A stretch of DNA of 64,000 nucleotides from Paraburkholderia antibiotica. Lineage in GTDB: Bacteria > Pseudomonadota > Gammaproteobacteria > Burkholderiales > Burkholderiaceae. The stretch is taken from positions 434,001 through 498,000 of the forward strand of contig NZ_JABBFZ010000001.1 in the NCBI RefSeq assembly GCF_012927125.1. Direction: 5' to 3'. The first letter of the stretch is position 1, and every line of letters starts with the position of its first letter. The notes beneath the pieces were generated by a model that did no database searches, had not been told where the DNA came from, and saw nothing but the letters and a program-made list of their open reading frames with translations. Positions 54,184-62,968 of the stretch are shown piece after piece. A program made the translations under genes and the position numbers.

Positions 54184-55332
54184 ATGGCTTACATCTACTA
54201 TCTGACCCACATTCATCTCGGCTATGACGCACTGGCGCAACTGTCGTCCGAATGCGCGCGTATCGGCATCAAGCGGCCGCTCGTGATCAGCGACAAGGGC
54301 GTCGTCGCGGCCGGCATCGCGCAGCGCGCGCTCGACGCGCTGAAGCTCGGCGATGTGGCCCTGTTCGACGACACGCCGTCGAACCCGACCGAAGCGATGG
54401 TGCTCGCGGCCGCCGAGCGGTATCGCAACGAACGCTGCGATGGCCTGATCGCGGTCGGCGGCGGTTCGTCGATCGATCTGGCCAAAGGCGTCGCGATCGC
54501 GGCCACGCATCCGGGGCCGCTCACGCAGTACGCGACGATCGAAGGCGGCAGCGCGAAGATCACCGACGCCGTCGCGCCGCTGATCGCGATTCCGACCACG
54601 GCCGGCACCGGCAGCGAAGTCGCGCGCGGTGCGATCGTGATCCTCAACGATGGCCGCAAGCTCGGCTTCCATTCGTGGCATCTGCTGCCGAAGTCGGCGC
54701 TGTGCGATCCGGGCCTGACGCTCGGTCTGCCGCCGGGGCTGACCGCGGCGACCGGCATGGATGCGATCGCGCACTGCATCGAGACGTTCCTCGCGCCCGC
54801 GTTCAATCCGCCCGCCGACGGCATCGCGCTCGACGGGCTCGAACGCGCCTGGGCCAGCATCGAGCGTGCGTGCGCGGACGGCGGCGATCGCGACGCGCGT
54901 CTGAACATGATGAGCGCGTCGATGCAGGGCGCGATGGCCTTCCAGAAGGGGCTCGGTTGCGTGCATTCGCTGTCGCATCCGCTGGGCGGTCTGAAGGTGA
55001 ACGGCCGCACGTCGCTGCATCACGGCACGCTGAACGCGGTCGTGCTGCCCGCGGTGCTGCGCTTTAACGAGAGCGCGCCGAGCGTGGTCGCCGAGCGCCG
55101 CTATGCGCGGATGCGTCGCGTGATGGGCTTGCCGGAGCAGGCGGACGTCGCGCAGGCGCTGTTCGACATGACGGCGCGGCTCGGCCTGCCGACCGGCCTC
55201 AAGCAGATGGGCGTCGAGCCGGACATGTTCGACAAGGTCGTACAGGGCGCGCTCGCCGATCACTGCCATCGCACGAATCCGCGCGAGGCGACGGCCGACG
55301 ACTATCGCCGCATGCTGACCGAGTCGCTGTGA
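54184..55332 (+). CDS. Iron-containing (group III) alcohol dehydrogenase
   Basis: A 382-residue NAD(P)-dependent dehydrogenase. ATG 54184 follows GGGAGAAG. The cofactor site is LIAVGGGSSIDLAKGVAIAA. Metal and active-site residues lie in IAIPTTAGTGSEVARGAI, ATGMDAIAHCIETFLAP, GLGCVHSLSHPLGGL and SLHHGTLNAVVLPAVL (conserved Asp and His ligands). The family includes 4-hydroxybutyrate, lactaldehyde and maleylacetate-type reductases; which alcohol is used is not clear. A thioesterase and a Liv-type transporter follow on the same strand, but gaps of 50-180 bp make one operon uncertain. Confidence 0.9.
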   Translation: MAYIYYLTHIHLGYDALAQLSSECARIGIKRPLVISDKGVVAAGIAQRALDALKLGDVALFDDTPSNPTEAMVLAAAERYRNERCDGLIAVGGGSSIDLAKGVAIAATHPGPLTQYATIEGGSAKITDAVAPLIAIPTTAGTGSEVARGAIVILNDGRKLGFHSWHLLPKSALCDPGLTLGLPPGLTAATGMDAIAHCIETFLAPAFNPPADGIALDGLERAWASIERACADGGDRDARLNMMSASMQGAMAFQKGLGCVHSLSHPLGGLKVNGRTSLHHGTLNAVVLPAVLRFNESAPSVVAERRYARMRRVMGLPEQADVAQALFDMTARLGLPTGLKQMGVEPDMFDKVVQGALADHCHRTNPREATADDYRRMLTESL

Positions 55333-55514
55333 GGGTTTGCCTGAACGGACCGACGCGCGGGTCGAATCGTGAACTGCTTAACGAATCGATCCGCGCATCC
55401 ATTCGCTCAGGCATCCAATCAGTCATCCCAACGAAATAACGGAAACAGAACTGGCAACGAGCTGCCGGCCCAGCCAACCCGCGCCTTCCCATCACTCACT
55501 CGCCGCCACGCCCG

Positions 55515-55964
55515 ATGAACAAACCCGCCCCCGCCATGCGCGCAGCCTACCCGCACGTCCTGCCGATCACGACGCGCTGGATGGACAACGATGTCTACGG
55601 TCACGTGAACAACGTCGTCTACTACAGCTACTTCGACACCGTTGTGAACGAGTATCTGATCCGCGCCGGCGTGCTCGACTTCGAGCACGGCACGACGATC
55701 GGGCTTGTGGTGGAGACGCAGTGCAATTACTTCGCGCCGCTGGCGTTTCCGGAGCGCATCGACGCGGGCTTGCGGGTGGTGCGGCTCGGCACCTCGAGCG
55801 TGTGCTACGAAGTGGGCCTGTTTCGCGAGGGCGAGAACGAGCCCGCCGCGCAGGGACATTTCGTGCACGTGTACGTCGACCGCGCGACGCGTCGTCCGGT
55901 GAATCTGCCCGCCGACCTGCGCGCGGCGCTCGAATCGCTGTACGTCGCCGGGCCGTGGGAATAA
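55515..55964 (+). CDS. Hotdog-fold acyl-CoA thioesterase
   Basis: A 149-residue protein of the 4-hydroxybenzoyl-CoA thioesterase / YbgC type. The active-site helix region is [20 protein letters not shown], with the Asp and His-Val-Asn-Asn pattern. [20 protein letters not shown] forms the next strand pair. It hydrolyses small or aromatic acyl-CoA esters in the cytoplasm. Between it and the livH-type gene lies a 55-bp stretch of AGGTA/TATAGGG-like repeats. Confidence 0.88.
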   Translation: MNKPAPAMRAAYPHVLPITTRWMDNDVYGHVNNVVYYSYFDTVVNEYLIRAGVLDFEHGTTIGLVVETQCNYFAPLAFPERIDAGLRVVRLGTSSVCYEVGLFREGENEPAAQGHFVHVYVDRATRRPVNLPADLRAALESLYVAGPWE

Positions 55965-56022
55965 GGTAGGTATAGGGTAGGCTAAGGTAGCTATAGGGCA
56001 CGGATACAGGCGGACCACACGC

Positions 56023-56961
56023 GTGCAGTCGCTCATCATCACTCTGCTCAACGGCCTCAGCTTCGGGCTGTTGCTGTTCATGCTGTCGGCCGGGCTGACG
56101 CTGATCTTCAGCATGCTCGGCGTGCTCAACTTCGCGCATGCGAGCTTCTACATGCTCGGCGCGTACGTCGGTTTTTCGGTGGCGGCGCATGCCGGTTTCT
56201 GGGCCGCGCTGGTGTTCGCGCCGCTCGTCGTCGGTCTGATCGGCGCGGCGCTCGAGCGTTGGCTGTTGCGGCGCCTGCGCGGGCACGGTCATCTGCCCGA
56301 GCTGCTGCTGACCTTCGGCGCCGCGTATCTGCTCGGCGAACTCGTCAAGCTCGGCTGGGGCCTCGGTCCGCTGTCGATGCGCATTCCGGCCGTGCTCGAC
56401 GGTCTGCTGTTCTCGCTGTACGGGGCGGTGTTCACGCGTTATCGCGCGTTCATGATGGTGGTGTCGCTGGCGATGCTCGCCGTGCTCGCGGCGCTGTTGC
56501 GTGTGTCGAAGACCGGTCTGATCGTGCGCGCCGCGCTTACCCATCCGCAGGCGGTCGAGGCGCTCGGTCACGACGTGCCGCGCGTGTTCACCGGCGTGTT
56601 CGCGGTCGGCACCGCGCTCGCCGCGCTGGCCGGCGTGATCGGCGCGCCGCTCTTCGTGATCGAACCGGCGATGGCCGAATCGCTCGGCTCGATCGTGTTC
56701 GTGGTGGTCGTGATCGGTGGGCTCGGGTCGCTGGGCGGGGCGCTCGCTGCGTCGTTGCTGGTCGGTTGCGTGCAGACGCTGGCGGTGTCGAGCGACATCG
56801 CGTTGGGCGATCTCGTGTCGTTCGTCGGCGCGCCGTTGCCGCCCGAGTGGGACGCGTTGACGCTCGCGCAACTCGCGCCTCTGCTGCCGTATCTATTGCT
56901 CGTCGCGGTGCTGGTATTGAGGCCGCACGGGCTCTTTGGGCGGCGTGACGATCATGAGTAA
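56023..56961 (+). CDS. Branched-chain amino-acid-type ABC permease (LivH-like)
   Basis: A 312-residue inner-membrane permease with about eight to nine hydrophobic segments. GTG 56023 starts QSLIITLLNGLSFGLLLFML, followed by SAGLTLIFSMLGVLNFAHAS, the hallmark of LivH-type permeases, and IGGLGSLGGALAASLLVG near the C-terminus. It partners with the following LivM-like protein to form the channel. The gene overlaps livM by eight bases. Four genes in a row overlap, so they form one operon. Confidence 0.9.
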   Translation: MQSLIITLLNGLSFGLLLFMLSAGLTLIFSMLGVLNFAHASFYMLGAYVGFSVAAHAGFWAALVFAPLVVGLIGAALERWLLRRLRGHGHLPELLLTFGAAYLLGELVKLGWGLGPLSMRIPAVLDGLLFSLYGAVFTRYRAFMMVVSLAMLAVLAALLRVSKTGLIVRAALTHPQAVEALGHDVPRVFTGVFAVGTALAALAGVIGAPLFVIEPAMAESLGSIVFVVVVIGGLGSLGGALAASLLVGCVQTLAVSSDIALGDLVSFVGAPLPPEWDALTLAQLAPLLPYLLLVAVLVLRPHGLFGRRDDHE

Positions 56962-58456
56962 GCGCGCCGTGCCATCTAGCGAAAGGTCGCCGTCGGGCGC
57001 TACGAAGCCGTCCGCGCACGCGCAGTCCGGGCGGGACGCTTCGTTCGATTCGTCCGGCTCGTCCGGTTCATCACGGCCGCCGTCATCCGCGCCACCAGCC
57101 CAGCGACGCATCCGTTCGCTGTTGCCCTGGTTTGCACTGCTCGCCTTTCTCATCGTGCCGCCGTTCGTGTGGCCGCAGAGCTGGTTGCTCGCGTATCTCG
57201 CGCAGAGCGCGACGATGATCGTGTTCGCGCTGTCGTACAACCTGCTGCTCGGCGAGACCGGCTTGCTGTCGTTCGGGCATGCCGCGTATGCGGGGCTCGG
57301 CGCGTTGATCGCCGCGCACGTGTTCAACGCGACCGGCATGCCGCTCGTGTTGCTGCCGCTCGTCGGCGGGATCGGCGGGGCGCTGTGCGGCGTGCTGCTC
57401 GGCTTCATCGCGACGCGGCGCGCGGGCACCGCGTTCGCGATGATCACGCTCGGCCTCGGCGAATTGGTGGTGGCGGCCGCGTGGACGTTGCCGGGCTGGT
57501 TCGGCGGCGAGGCAGGCGTTGCGATCGATCGCGCGAGCGGACCGTCGCTGGCCGGCTGGAGTTTCGGCCCGGCGCGCGAGGCCTATGCGCTGATCGCGTT
57601 GTGGTGCGTGCTCGCGAGCGTCGCGATGTTCGCGCTGTCGCGCACGCCGTTGCTGCGGCTCGCGAATGCGGTGCGCGACAACCCGGCGCGCGCGGCGGCG
57701 ATCGGTTGCTATCCGCCGCGTATCCGCTATGGCGTGGTCGTGCTGTCGGCGTTTTTCGCGGGCATCGCGGGGACGCTGGGGCTCGTCAATATCGAACTCG
57801 TGTCGACCGAAAGCGTCGGCATGATGCGCTCGGGCGCGGTGCTGATCGCGACGGTGATCGGCGGCACCGCGGCGTTTTTCGGGCCGGTCGCGGGCGCGAT
57901 CGTGCTGACGTTTTTCAGCGTGGCGATTGCGAGCGTGACGCGCGCGTGGCTGTTTTATCTGGGGCTCTTTTTTGTCGTTGTCGTGATCGCGGCGCCCGAT
58001 GGGCTCGCGGGCTTCGGCGCGCGGCAGGCGGCGCGGTTTGCCGCGCTGGGTTGGCGGCGATGCCGCTCTGCGTATCTGTGGAGTGTGGCGGCGGGGCTGT
58101 TGTGGCTTGCGGTCATCGTGCCCGGCGTGCAGTGGGCCTATGCGGCGCAGTTCGGCGTGGACGAGGGCACGGTGTTCAGCGCGATGCTGAGCGCGGGGAC
58201 GGGGGCGATGGTGGGCACGACGATAGACCCGCAAGCGGGCGATGTCGTGGCCGCCAGTTCCAGCGCGAGCGCCGATGTCGCCGCGAGCGCAACCTCGTCG
58301 CTATTGTCGACGCTCACCGCCACGCCGCTGCGTCTCGCGTTGCTGCTCGGCGCGCTCGCCCTATTGGCCGCGCTGACCACGTGCCGCGCGATGCACGCTC
58401 ACGCACGTCTCGCGGCCCACGCCAGCGCCGCTGCGACCACCGGAGCCATCCGATGA
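56954..58456 (+). CDS. Branched-chain amino-acid-type ABC permease (LivM-like) with extensions
   Basis: A 500-residue permease, longer than the 320-360 residues usual for LivM. The core has LAYLAQSATMIVFALSYNLL, LGETGLLSFGHAAYAGLGAL and ARAAAIGCYPPRIRYG, as in LivM. The additions are a Ser/Pro-rich N-terminal tail of about 60 residues (ASFDSSGSSGSSRPPSSAP) and a C-terminal part of about 130 residues with two more hydrophobic segments separated by a Ser/Ala-rich loop. The ATG overlaps the livH stop; its own stop overlaps the livG start (ATGA). Confidence 0.88.
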   Translation: MSKRAVPSSERSPSGATKPSAHAQSGRDASFDSSGSSGSSRPPSSAPPAQRRIRSLLPWFALLAFLIVPPFVWPQSWLLAYLAQSATMIVFALSYNLLLGETGLLSFGHAAYAGLGALIAAHVFNATGMPLVLLPLVGGIGGALCGVLLGFIATRRAGTAFAMITLGLGELVVAAAWTLPGWFGGEAGVAIDRASGPSLAGWSFGPAREAYALIALWCVLASVAMFALSRTPLLRLANAVRDNPARAAAIGCYPPRIRYGVVVLSAFFAGIAGTLGLVNIELVSTESVGMMRSGAVLIATVIGGTAAFFGPVAGAIVLTFFSVAIASVTRAWLFYLGLFFVVVVIAAPDGLAGFGARQAARFAALGWRRCRSAYLWSVAAGLLWLAVIVPGVQWAYAAQFGVDEGTVFSAMLSAGTGAMVGTTIDPQAGDVVAASSSASADVAASATSSLLSTLTATPLRLALLLGALALLAALTTCRAMHAHARLAAHASAAATTGAIR

Positions 58457-59265
58457 TCCCCGCACTCGCGCTCTACGGCATCGAAAAGCGTTTCGGCTCG
58501 ACGCAGATACTGCGCGGCGTCGATCTGGAGATCGAGCCCGGCGAGCGGCACGCGCTGATCGGCCCGAACGGCGCGGGCAAGTCGACGCTGTTCAACCTGA
58601 TCGCGGGCGGCGCGCGGCCGAGCGCGGGGCGCATTCATCTGTTCGGCGCGGAGATTACGCGGCTCGCGCCGGCCGCGATCGCGCGACGCGGTCTCGCGCG
58701 CAGCTTCCAGAGCACCAGCGTGTTCGCGCGGCTGTCCGTGTTCGACAATCTGCGTTGCGCCGCGCAGCTCGCCGAGCGCGACCGCACGCGCTGGTGGCAT
58801 CGCCTGAGCGGATCGTTGGCCGTCGATGCGCGGGCCGCCGAGGTGCTCGACGCGGTCGGCCTCGGCGCGCGCCGCGACGTCGCCGCCGGCACGCTCAGCT
58901 ACGCGGAGCAGCGCGCGCTCGATCTCGGCATCGCGCTCGCGGGCGGCGCACACACGCTGCTGCTCGACGAACCGACCGCCGGCATGAACCGCGCGGAAGC
59001 GGCGCGCGCGATCGAGCTGATCCGCGCGACCACCGCGGGCCGCACGCTGCTGATGGTCGAGCATGACATGGACGCGGTGTTCGCAATCGCCGATCGCATT
59101 TCGGTGTTGGTGCAGGGGCGCATCATCGCGAGCGGCACGCCGGGCGCGATTCGCGCGGATGCAGCGGTGCGGGCCGCGTATCTGGGCGAGCGCATCGAGC
59201 AACGCGCGGACCCGCGCGCGGATCCACGTGTTGGCGATCGGGCACAGCGGGGCGCGAAACCATGA
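58453..59265 (+). CDS. ABC transporter ATPase (LivG-like)
   Basis: A 270-residue ATPase. Walker A is IGPNGAGKSTLFNLIAGG, the signature TLSYAEQRALDLGIAL, Walker B LLLDEPTAGMN, and the switch His is in LLMVEHDMDAVF. RSFQSTSVFARLSVFDNL contains the Q-loop. The stop overlaps the next gene by four bases. It pairs with the LivF-like protein to drive uptake. All catalytic residues are normal. Confidence 0.92.
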   Translation: MIPALALYGIEKRFGSTQILRGVDLEIEPGERHALIGPNGAGKSTLFNLIAGGARPSAGRIHLFGAEITRLAPAAIARRGLARSFQSTSVFARLSVFDNLRCAAQLAERDRTRWWHRLSGSLAVDARAAEVLDAVGLGARRDVAAGTLSYAEQRALDLGIALAGGAHTLLLDEPTAGMNRAEAARAIELIRATTAGRTLLMVEHDMDAVFAIADRISVLVQGRIIASGTPGAIRADAAVRAAYLGERIEQRADPRADPRVGDRAQRGAKP

Positions 59266-59987
59266 GTGCGTTGCTTGAAATCCGCGATCTGAACGCGTGG
59301 TACGGCGCGAGCCAGGCGCTGCACGGCGTCACGTTGAGCGTCGCGCCCGGTGAAGTGCTCGCGCTCGTCGGCCGCAACGGCTCGGGCCGCTCGACGCTCG
59401 CTCGCGCGATCATGGGCCTCGTGCGCAGCGAGGGCGAACTGCGTTTCGCGGGCCGCCCGCTCGCCGGTCTGCGCACCTTCGAAATCGCGCGGCTCGGTGT
59501 CGGTTACGTGGCCGAGCATCGCGATGTGTTCGCGGCGCTGAGCGTCCACGAAAATCTGCTGCTCGGGATCGCATCGAATGCGGTGCAGCGCGCACGAGGC
59601 CGAGCGCCGCGCTTCACGCTCGACGACGCCTACGCGCTCTTTCCAGTGCTCGCCGAGCGCAGGCGCACGCGTGCCGGCGCGCTATCCGGCGGCGAACAGC
59701 AGATGCTCGCGCTGGCGAGGGCGTTGCTCGGCGATCCCGATCTGCTGCTGATCGACGAGCCCGGCGAAGGTCTCGCGAGCCTCGTGATGCAGCAGGTCGC
59801 CGCCTCGCTGCAACTGCTGCGCGAGCGCGGCGTCGCGATGCTGCTGATCGAGCAGCGCCTCGTGATTGCGCGGGCCATCGCGAGCCGTGTTGCGGTGATG
59901 GGGCATGGCGAGATCGTGTTCGACGGCATGCTCGACGCGTTTGTCGAACGTGCCGACGTGATGTATGAATGGTTGGGCGTGGGTTGA
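59262..59987 (+). CDS. ABC transporter ATPase (LivF-like) with altered Walker A
   Basis: A 241-residue ATPase of the LivF type: LEIRDLNAWYGASQALHGV, YVAEHRDVFAALSVHENLLL, signature RRTRAGALSGGEQQMLALAR, Walker B LLLIDEPGEGLAS and LLIEQRLVIARAI. The Walker A loop reads VGRNGSGRSTLARAI: Arg (codon CGC near 59388) replaces the nearly invariant Lys that holds the phosphates of ATP. This site may bind ATP poorly; the LivG partner is normal, so the transporter could work asymmetrically. No binding-protein gene (livK) follows. Confidence 0.9.
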   Translation: MSALLEIRDLNAWYGASQALHGVTLSVAPGEVLALVGRNGSGRSTLARAIMGLVRSEGELRFAGRPLAGLRTFEIARLGVGYVAEHRDVFAALSVHENLLLGIASNAVQRARGRAPRFTLDDAYALFPVLAERRRTRAGALSGGEQQMLALARALLGDPDLLLIDEPGEGLASLVMQQVAASLQLLRERGVAMLLIEQRLVIARAIASRVAVMGHGEIVFDGMLDAFVERADVMYEWLGVG

Positions 59988-60432
59988 GCATGCGACTGTT
60001 CCGGCGCGTTGATTCGGCGTGTTGGTCCGGCAGATTCACGCGACGCGTTTATTGCACTGCCGCATGCCGGTCCGCAAACGTTTCGTCCCCCTGATCGTTG
60101 CCGCCGCTCGGGCTGGCACGCTTCGCCACCTCGCTTTCCGCTTTCTCCTGGCGTTTGAACCGCGCGTCGCGCAACGCCGCTGACGCCCGGCACGCGTGGC
60201 TCTCCGTCATTTCGTCGGGGCGATTCAAACGCTTGATCGTTTGGTGAACGCCCTCCAGAAATCTTGTCGGCAGCGCGCGGACAAAAAAAGACAATCAGGA
60301 CAAAGGCGCGCAAGCACAGCATCGCGTTTCAGGTCAGTCCCGATGCGTGCGACGAACCCATCCACGCCGGATACGCAGCAAGCGTGCAGCAAGCACGCAA
60401 TAGCGCGCGTCGCGGCTTCAGGAGGAGACGAG
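59988..60432. other. Intergenic region between livF-like gene and lipoprotein gene
   Basis: About 445 bp. It contains one minus-strand frame with coding-like character (60049-60294, listed separately). No terminator with a clear T run is visible after the transporter operon. Confidence 0.35.
60049..60294 (-). CDS. Possible small charged protein (81 residues)
   Basis: A minus-strand frame starting at TTG 60294. The translation is charged and Ala/Arg/Glu-rich (TRFLEGVHQTIKRLNRPDEM, LRDARFKRQEKAESEVAKRA, DETFADRHAAVQ), which looks like a real soluble helical protein. Most third codon positions are G or C. Against it stand the TTG start, the lack of a clear ribosome-binding site and no recognised family. 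It would be antisense to the space between two plus-strand genes. Confidence 0.35.
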   Translation of the reverse strand: MSFFVRALPTRFLEGVHQTIKRLNRPDEMTESHACRASAALRDARFKRQEKAESEVAKRASPSGGNDQGDETFADRHAAVQ

Positions 60433-62874
60433 ATGGAGCAGCGAGCGGTGTTGAGCCGGCAACGCGTCGGCGGGCGGAGCGGCTGGAGTGAGCGGAGCGG
60501 GCAAGGCGGACGACGGCGACGCGCATCTCCGCATGCGTGGCATTCGCGCTGCGGCGTAGGTGCCGCGCTGCTAGCCGCCGCGTTGCTGATGTCGGCGTGC
60601 GCGGACGCCAGCTCGACATCGGGCGACGTGGCGTCGAAGCCGTCCGGTAGCGCGAGCTCCGCAAGTGCCGATAGCGCCGCGAATCGTCAGGATCGCCAGG
60701 CAAGCAAGGGCGCGTCGCTTGCCGCGAACGGTACGGCAGCCGCCAGCACCGACCCCGCTTCTGTGGCGCTGCCGACGCTCGAACGCGACAAGGCCCGCCA
60801 GCTCGCCGCCGAGCAACGGATCGCCGTGCGCGTGCCGGCGGCGAGCGGCATGAGCGAAAAGCGCGAGCGTCCGCTGAGCTTGCGCGACTCCGGCATCGAC
60901 GGTTCGCTGATGTTCGCGCGCGACGTCGACTTTCGCGTGACCGGCGACATCGGCTTCATGATTCACGACATGGCCGCGACGCTCGCGCCGACCCGCCCCG
61001 GCCAGCCGGTGGTATTCGACGATCCGACCAGCACGACGATCCACGTGCATCGCGGCCACGTGACGCTCGACAGCGCGAAGCTCACCGCGATCTTCAATCG
61101 CTATCTGTTCCAGTACCAGGGCTCGCCGCTGCGCAATATGCGCGTGGTTCCGCAGGATGGCGGCACGCTGCGCATCACCGGCGAGATGCATCGCGACACG
61201 TGGGTGCCGATCGTGCTGAGCGGTTCGCTGTCGATGCGCAACGCCCACGAACTGGTGTTCCATGCCGACCACGTCGAAGTGGCCGGCGTCGGCGCGGACC
61301 GGCTGATGCAGGCCGCGCACGTGCGCATGGCCGATCTGCTGAAGGTCGATACGCCGATCGCGCGACTCGATGGCGACGACGTCGTGATGCAGGTCGCGAA
61401 GCTGACGCCACCGCCCACGCTCGCAATGACGATCACGCAGATCGAAACGAGCGCCACGGGCGTGCGCTTCACGCTCGACGACGGCACCGTGCCGAAGATC
61501 GACTGGCCCGCGACGATGCCTGCGCGCGGCCTGCTCGTGCAGGGCGGCGACGTGAAGTTCATGCGCTCGATGCCGATGAACATCGACATGGCGATCGTGC
61601 CGCTGCCGGCGTCCGGAACGAACGCGAGTACAAGCGCCACTGCAAGCACCGATCCGACCGCACCGTTCGTGCTCGACCTGTATCACTATCGCGACCAGAT
61701 GGCGGCCGGCTATCTGAGCTTCGACGAAAGCGGCGCGCTCGACGTGCATCTGCCGTCCTATCCGACGCTCGCGAGCGCGGCGAAAACGCCGCCACCGCAA
61801 ATCGGCAGCGCGAGTGCGCGCTATAACGACAGCCTGCTGCGCGCGCAGCAGGCGTCGCTCGCACAGGCGCGCGCGGTGTGGCGATATGTGCCGCAGAACG
61901 TGCGGACCGCGTCGGCGGCGCACGCGATTCCGGTCGGCACGCGCGCGGCGTTTGCGGGCAAGAACTTCGCGACACCCGGTTCGGCGCTGAATCTGCAACC
62001 GGGCTTGGCCCTGAACGACGAACGTTATTCGCCGGGCCCCGCGCCTTTGATCCATGTGCAGAACGTCGATTTCTACGTAACGGGGCGCATCGGCTTTCAC
62101 GTGCGTTCGCTCGACGCGCAGATGGTGCCGAAAAAGCCCGGCGAGCCAGTCGATTTCGACGATCCGAATCAGTACGACATCCACATCATCGGCGGCGAAG
62201 TCGTCGAGCCGTGGCCCGCGATGGCGGCGCTCTTCAACGACTATCTGCTCGACTATCAGCCGCGCTCGCTGAACGACCTGCAACTGACGCCTGCCGACGG
62301 CAAGCTCGAAGTAACGGGCGGCATCAAGCTGTGGAATCACTTCCCGGGCGTGTGGCTGCCGACTACGATGAGCGGCACGATCACCGCCGAGGACGAGCGG
62401 CATCTGGTGTATCGGCCGAGCTCGGTGAAGGTGCTCGGCGTGCCGCAGGCGGGACTGCTGCGCGCGCTCGACATTCCGCTCGCGTCGTTGACGCCGTTCG
62501 CGCGCAAGGGCGTCGCGCTGAGCGGCAACGAACTCGTGTTCGATCAGTACACGGTGTTTCCGCCGCCGGTGCTGGTGTCGCGTCTCGCGAGCGCGGCCGT
62601 CACCGACGAAGGCCTCGTGCTGAAATTCAAGCGTACTGGCGCGAGCGTCGCTAAGCCGCCGGTGGGCGCGGGCACCAGCTTCGTGTGGATCGAATCCGGC
62701 GACGTGAAGATGTTCAACTCGCTGGTGACGAACACGCGCACCTATATCGAGGACAGCTCGAACGCAGGCCCGATGAAGTTCGATCTCTACGGCTATCGCC
62801 GCGACGTGTCGAAGGGGACGGTGCGCATGGGCGAGGACGGCACGCTCAGCGTCGACCTGGCGGCGCGGAAGTAG
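60433..62874 (+). CDS. Large internally duplicated lipoprotein of unknown function
   Basis: An 813-residue exported protein. ATG 60433 has GGAGGAG upstream. A long basic n-region precedes the hydrophobic core and lipobox (AALLMSACADAS, Cys about 55). A Ser/Ala-rich linker runs to about residue 110. Two similar halves follow. The first has RDVDFRVTGDIGFMIHDM, VVFDDPTSTTIHVHRGHVTL and VPIVLSGSLSMRNAHELVFH; the second has QNVDFYVTGRIGFHVRSLDA, VDFDDPNQYDIHIIGGEVVE and LPTTMSGTITAEDERHLVYR. Both halves end with PPP and a beta-rich part containing a GDVKF/GDVKM turn. This is a tandem domain duplication, predicted beta-rich and likely anchored in the outer membrane facing the periplasm. I do not know the family. 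Confidence 0.75.
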   Translation: MEQRAVLSRQRVGGRSGWSERSGQGGRRRRASPHAWHSRCGVGAALLAAALLMSACADASSTSGDVASKPSGSASSASADSAANRQDRQASKGASLAANGTAAASTDPASVALPTLERDKARQLAAEQRIAVRVPAASGMSEKRERPLSLRDSGIDGSLMFARDVDFRVTGDIGFMIHDMAATLAPTRPGQPVVFDDPTSTTIHVHRGHVTLDSAKLTAIFNRYLFQYQGSPLRNMRVVPQDGGTLRITGEMHRDTWVPIVLSGSLSMRNAHELVFHADHVEVAGVGADRLMQAAHVRMADLLKVDTPIARLDGDDVVMQVAKLTPPPTLAMTITQIETSATGVRFTLDDGTVPKIDWPATMPARGLLVQGGDVKFMRSMPMNIDMAIVPLPASGTNASTSATASTDPTAPFVLDLYHYRDQMAAGYLSFDESGALDVHLPSYPTLASAAKTPPPQIGSASARYNDSLLRAQQASLAQARAVWRYVPQNVRTASAAHAIPVGTRAAFAGKNFATPGSALNLQPGLALNDERYSPGPAPLIHVQNVDFYVTGRIGFHVRSLDAQMVPKKPGEPVDFDDPNQYDIHIIGGEVVEPWPAMAALFNDYLLDYQPRSLNDLQLTPADGKLEVTGGIKLWNHFPGVWLPTTMSGTITAEDERHLVYRPSSVKVLGVPQAGLLRALDIPLASLTPFARKGVALSGNELVFDQYTVFPPPVLVSRLASAAVTDEGLVLKFKRTGASVAKPPVGAGTSFVWIESGDVKMFNSLVTNTRTYIEDSSNAGPMKFDLYGYRRDVSKGTVRMGEDGTLSVDLAARK

Positions 62875-62944
62875 GGGGCGTAGGGTGCGGTAACGCCGCG
62901 CGAATGTTGAGTTGCGGCGTCACCGTATTGGCACTATTCAGGTG

Positions 62945-62960
62945 TGCATCACGTGATGCA
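62945..62960. promoter_or_regulatory. 16-bp perfect palindrome
   Basis: TGCATCACGTGATGCA lies between the convergent lipoprotein and iolB genes, with CACGTG at its centre. It could be a protein-binding site or part of a termination structure; there is no loop and no T run. Confidence 0.4.
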
Positions 62961-62968
62961 GATCATCG

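Noticed and set aside
57083..58234. 383-codon minus-strand frame opposite livM
   Set aside because: Arg/Ala/His/Gln-rich shadow of a well-supported permease gene.
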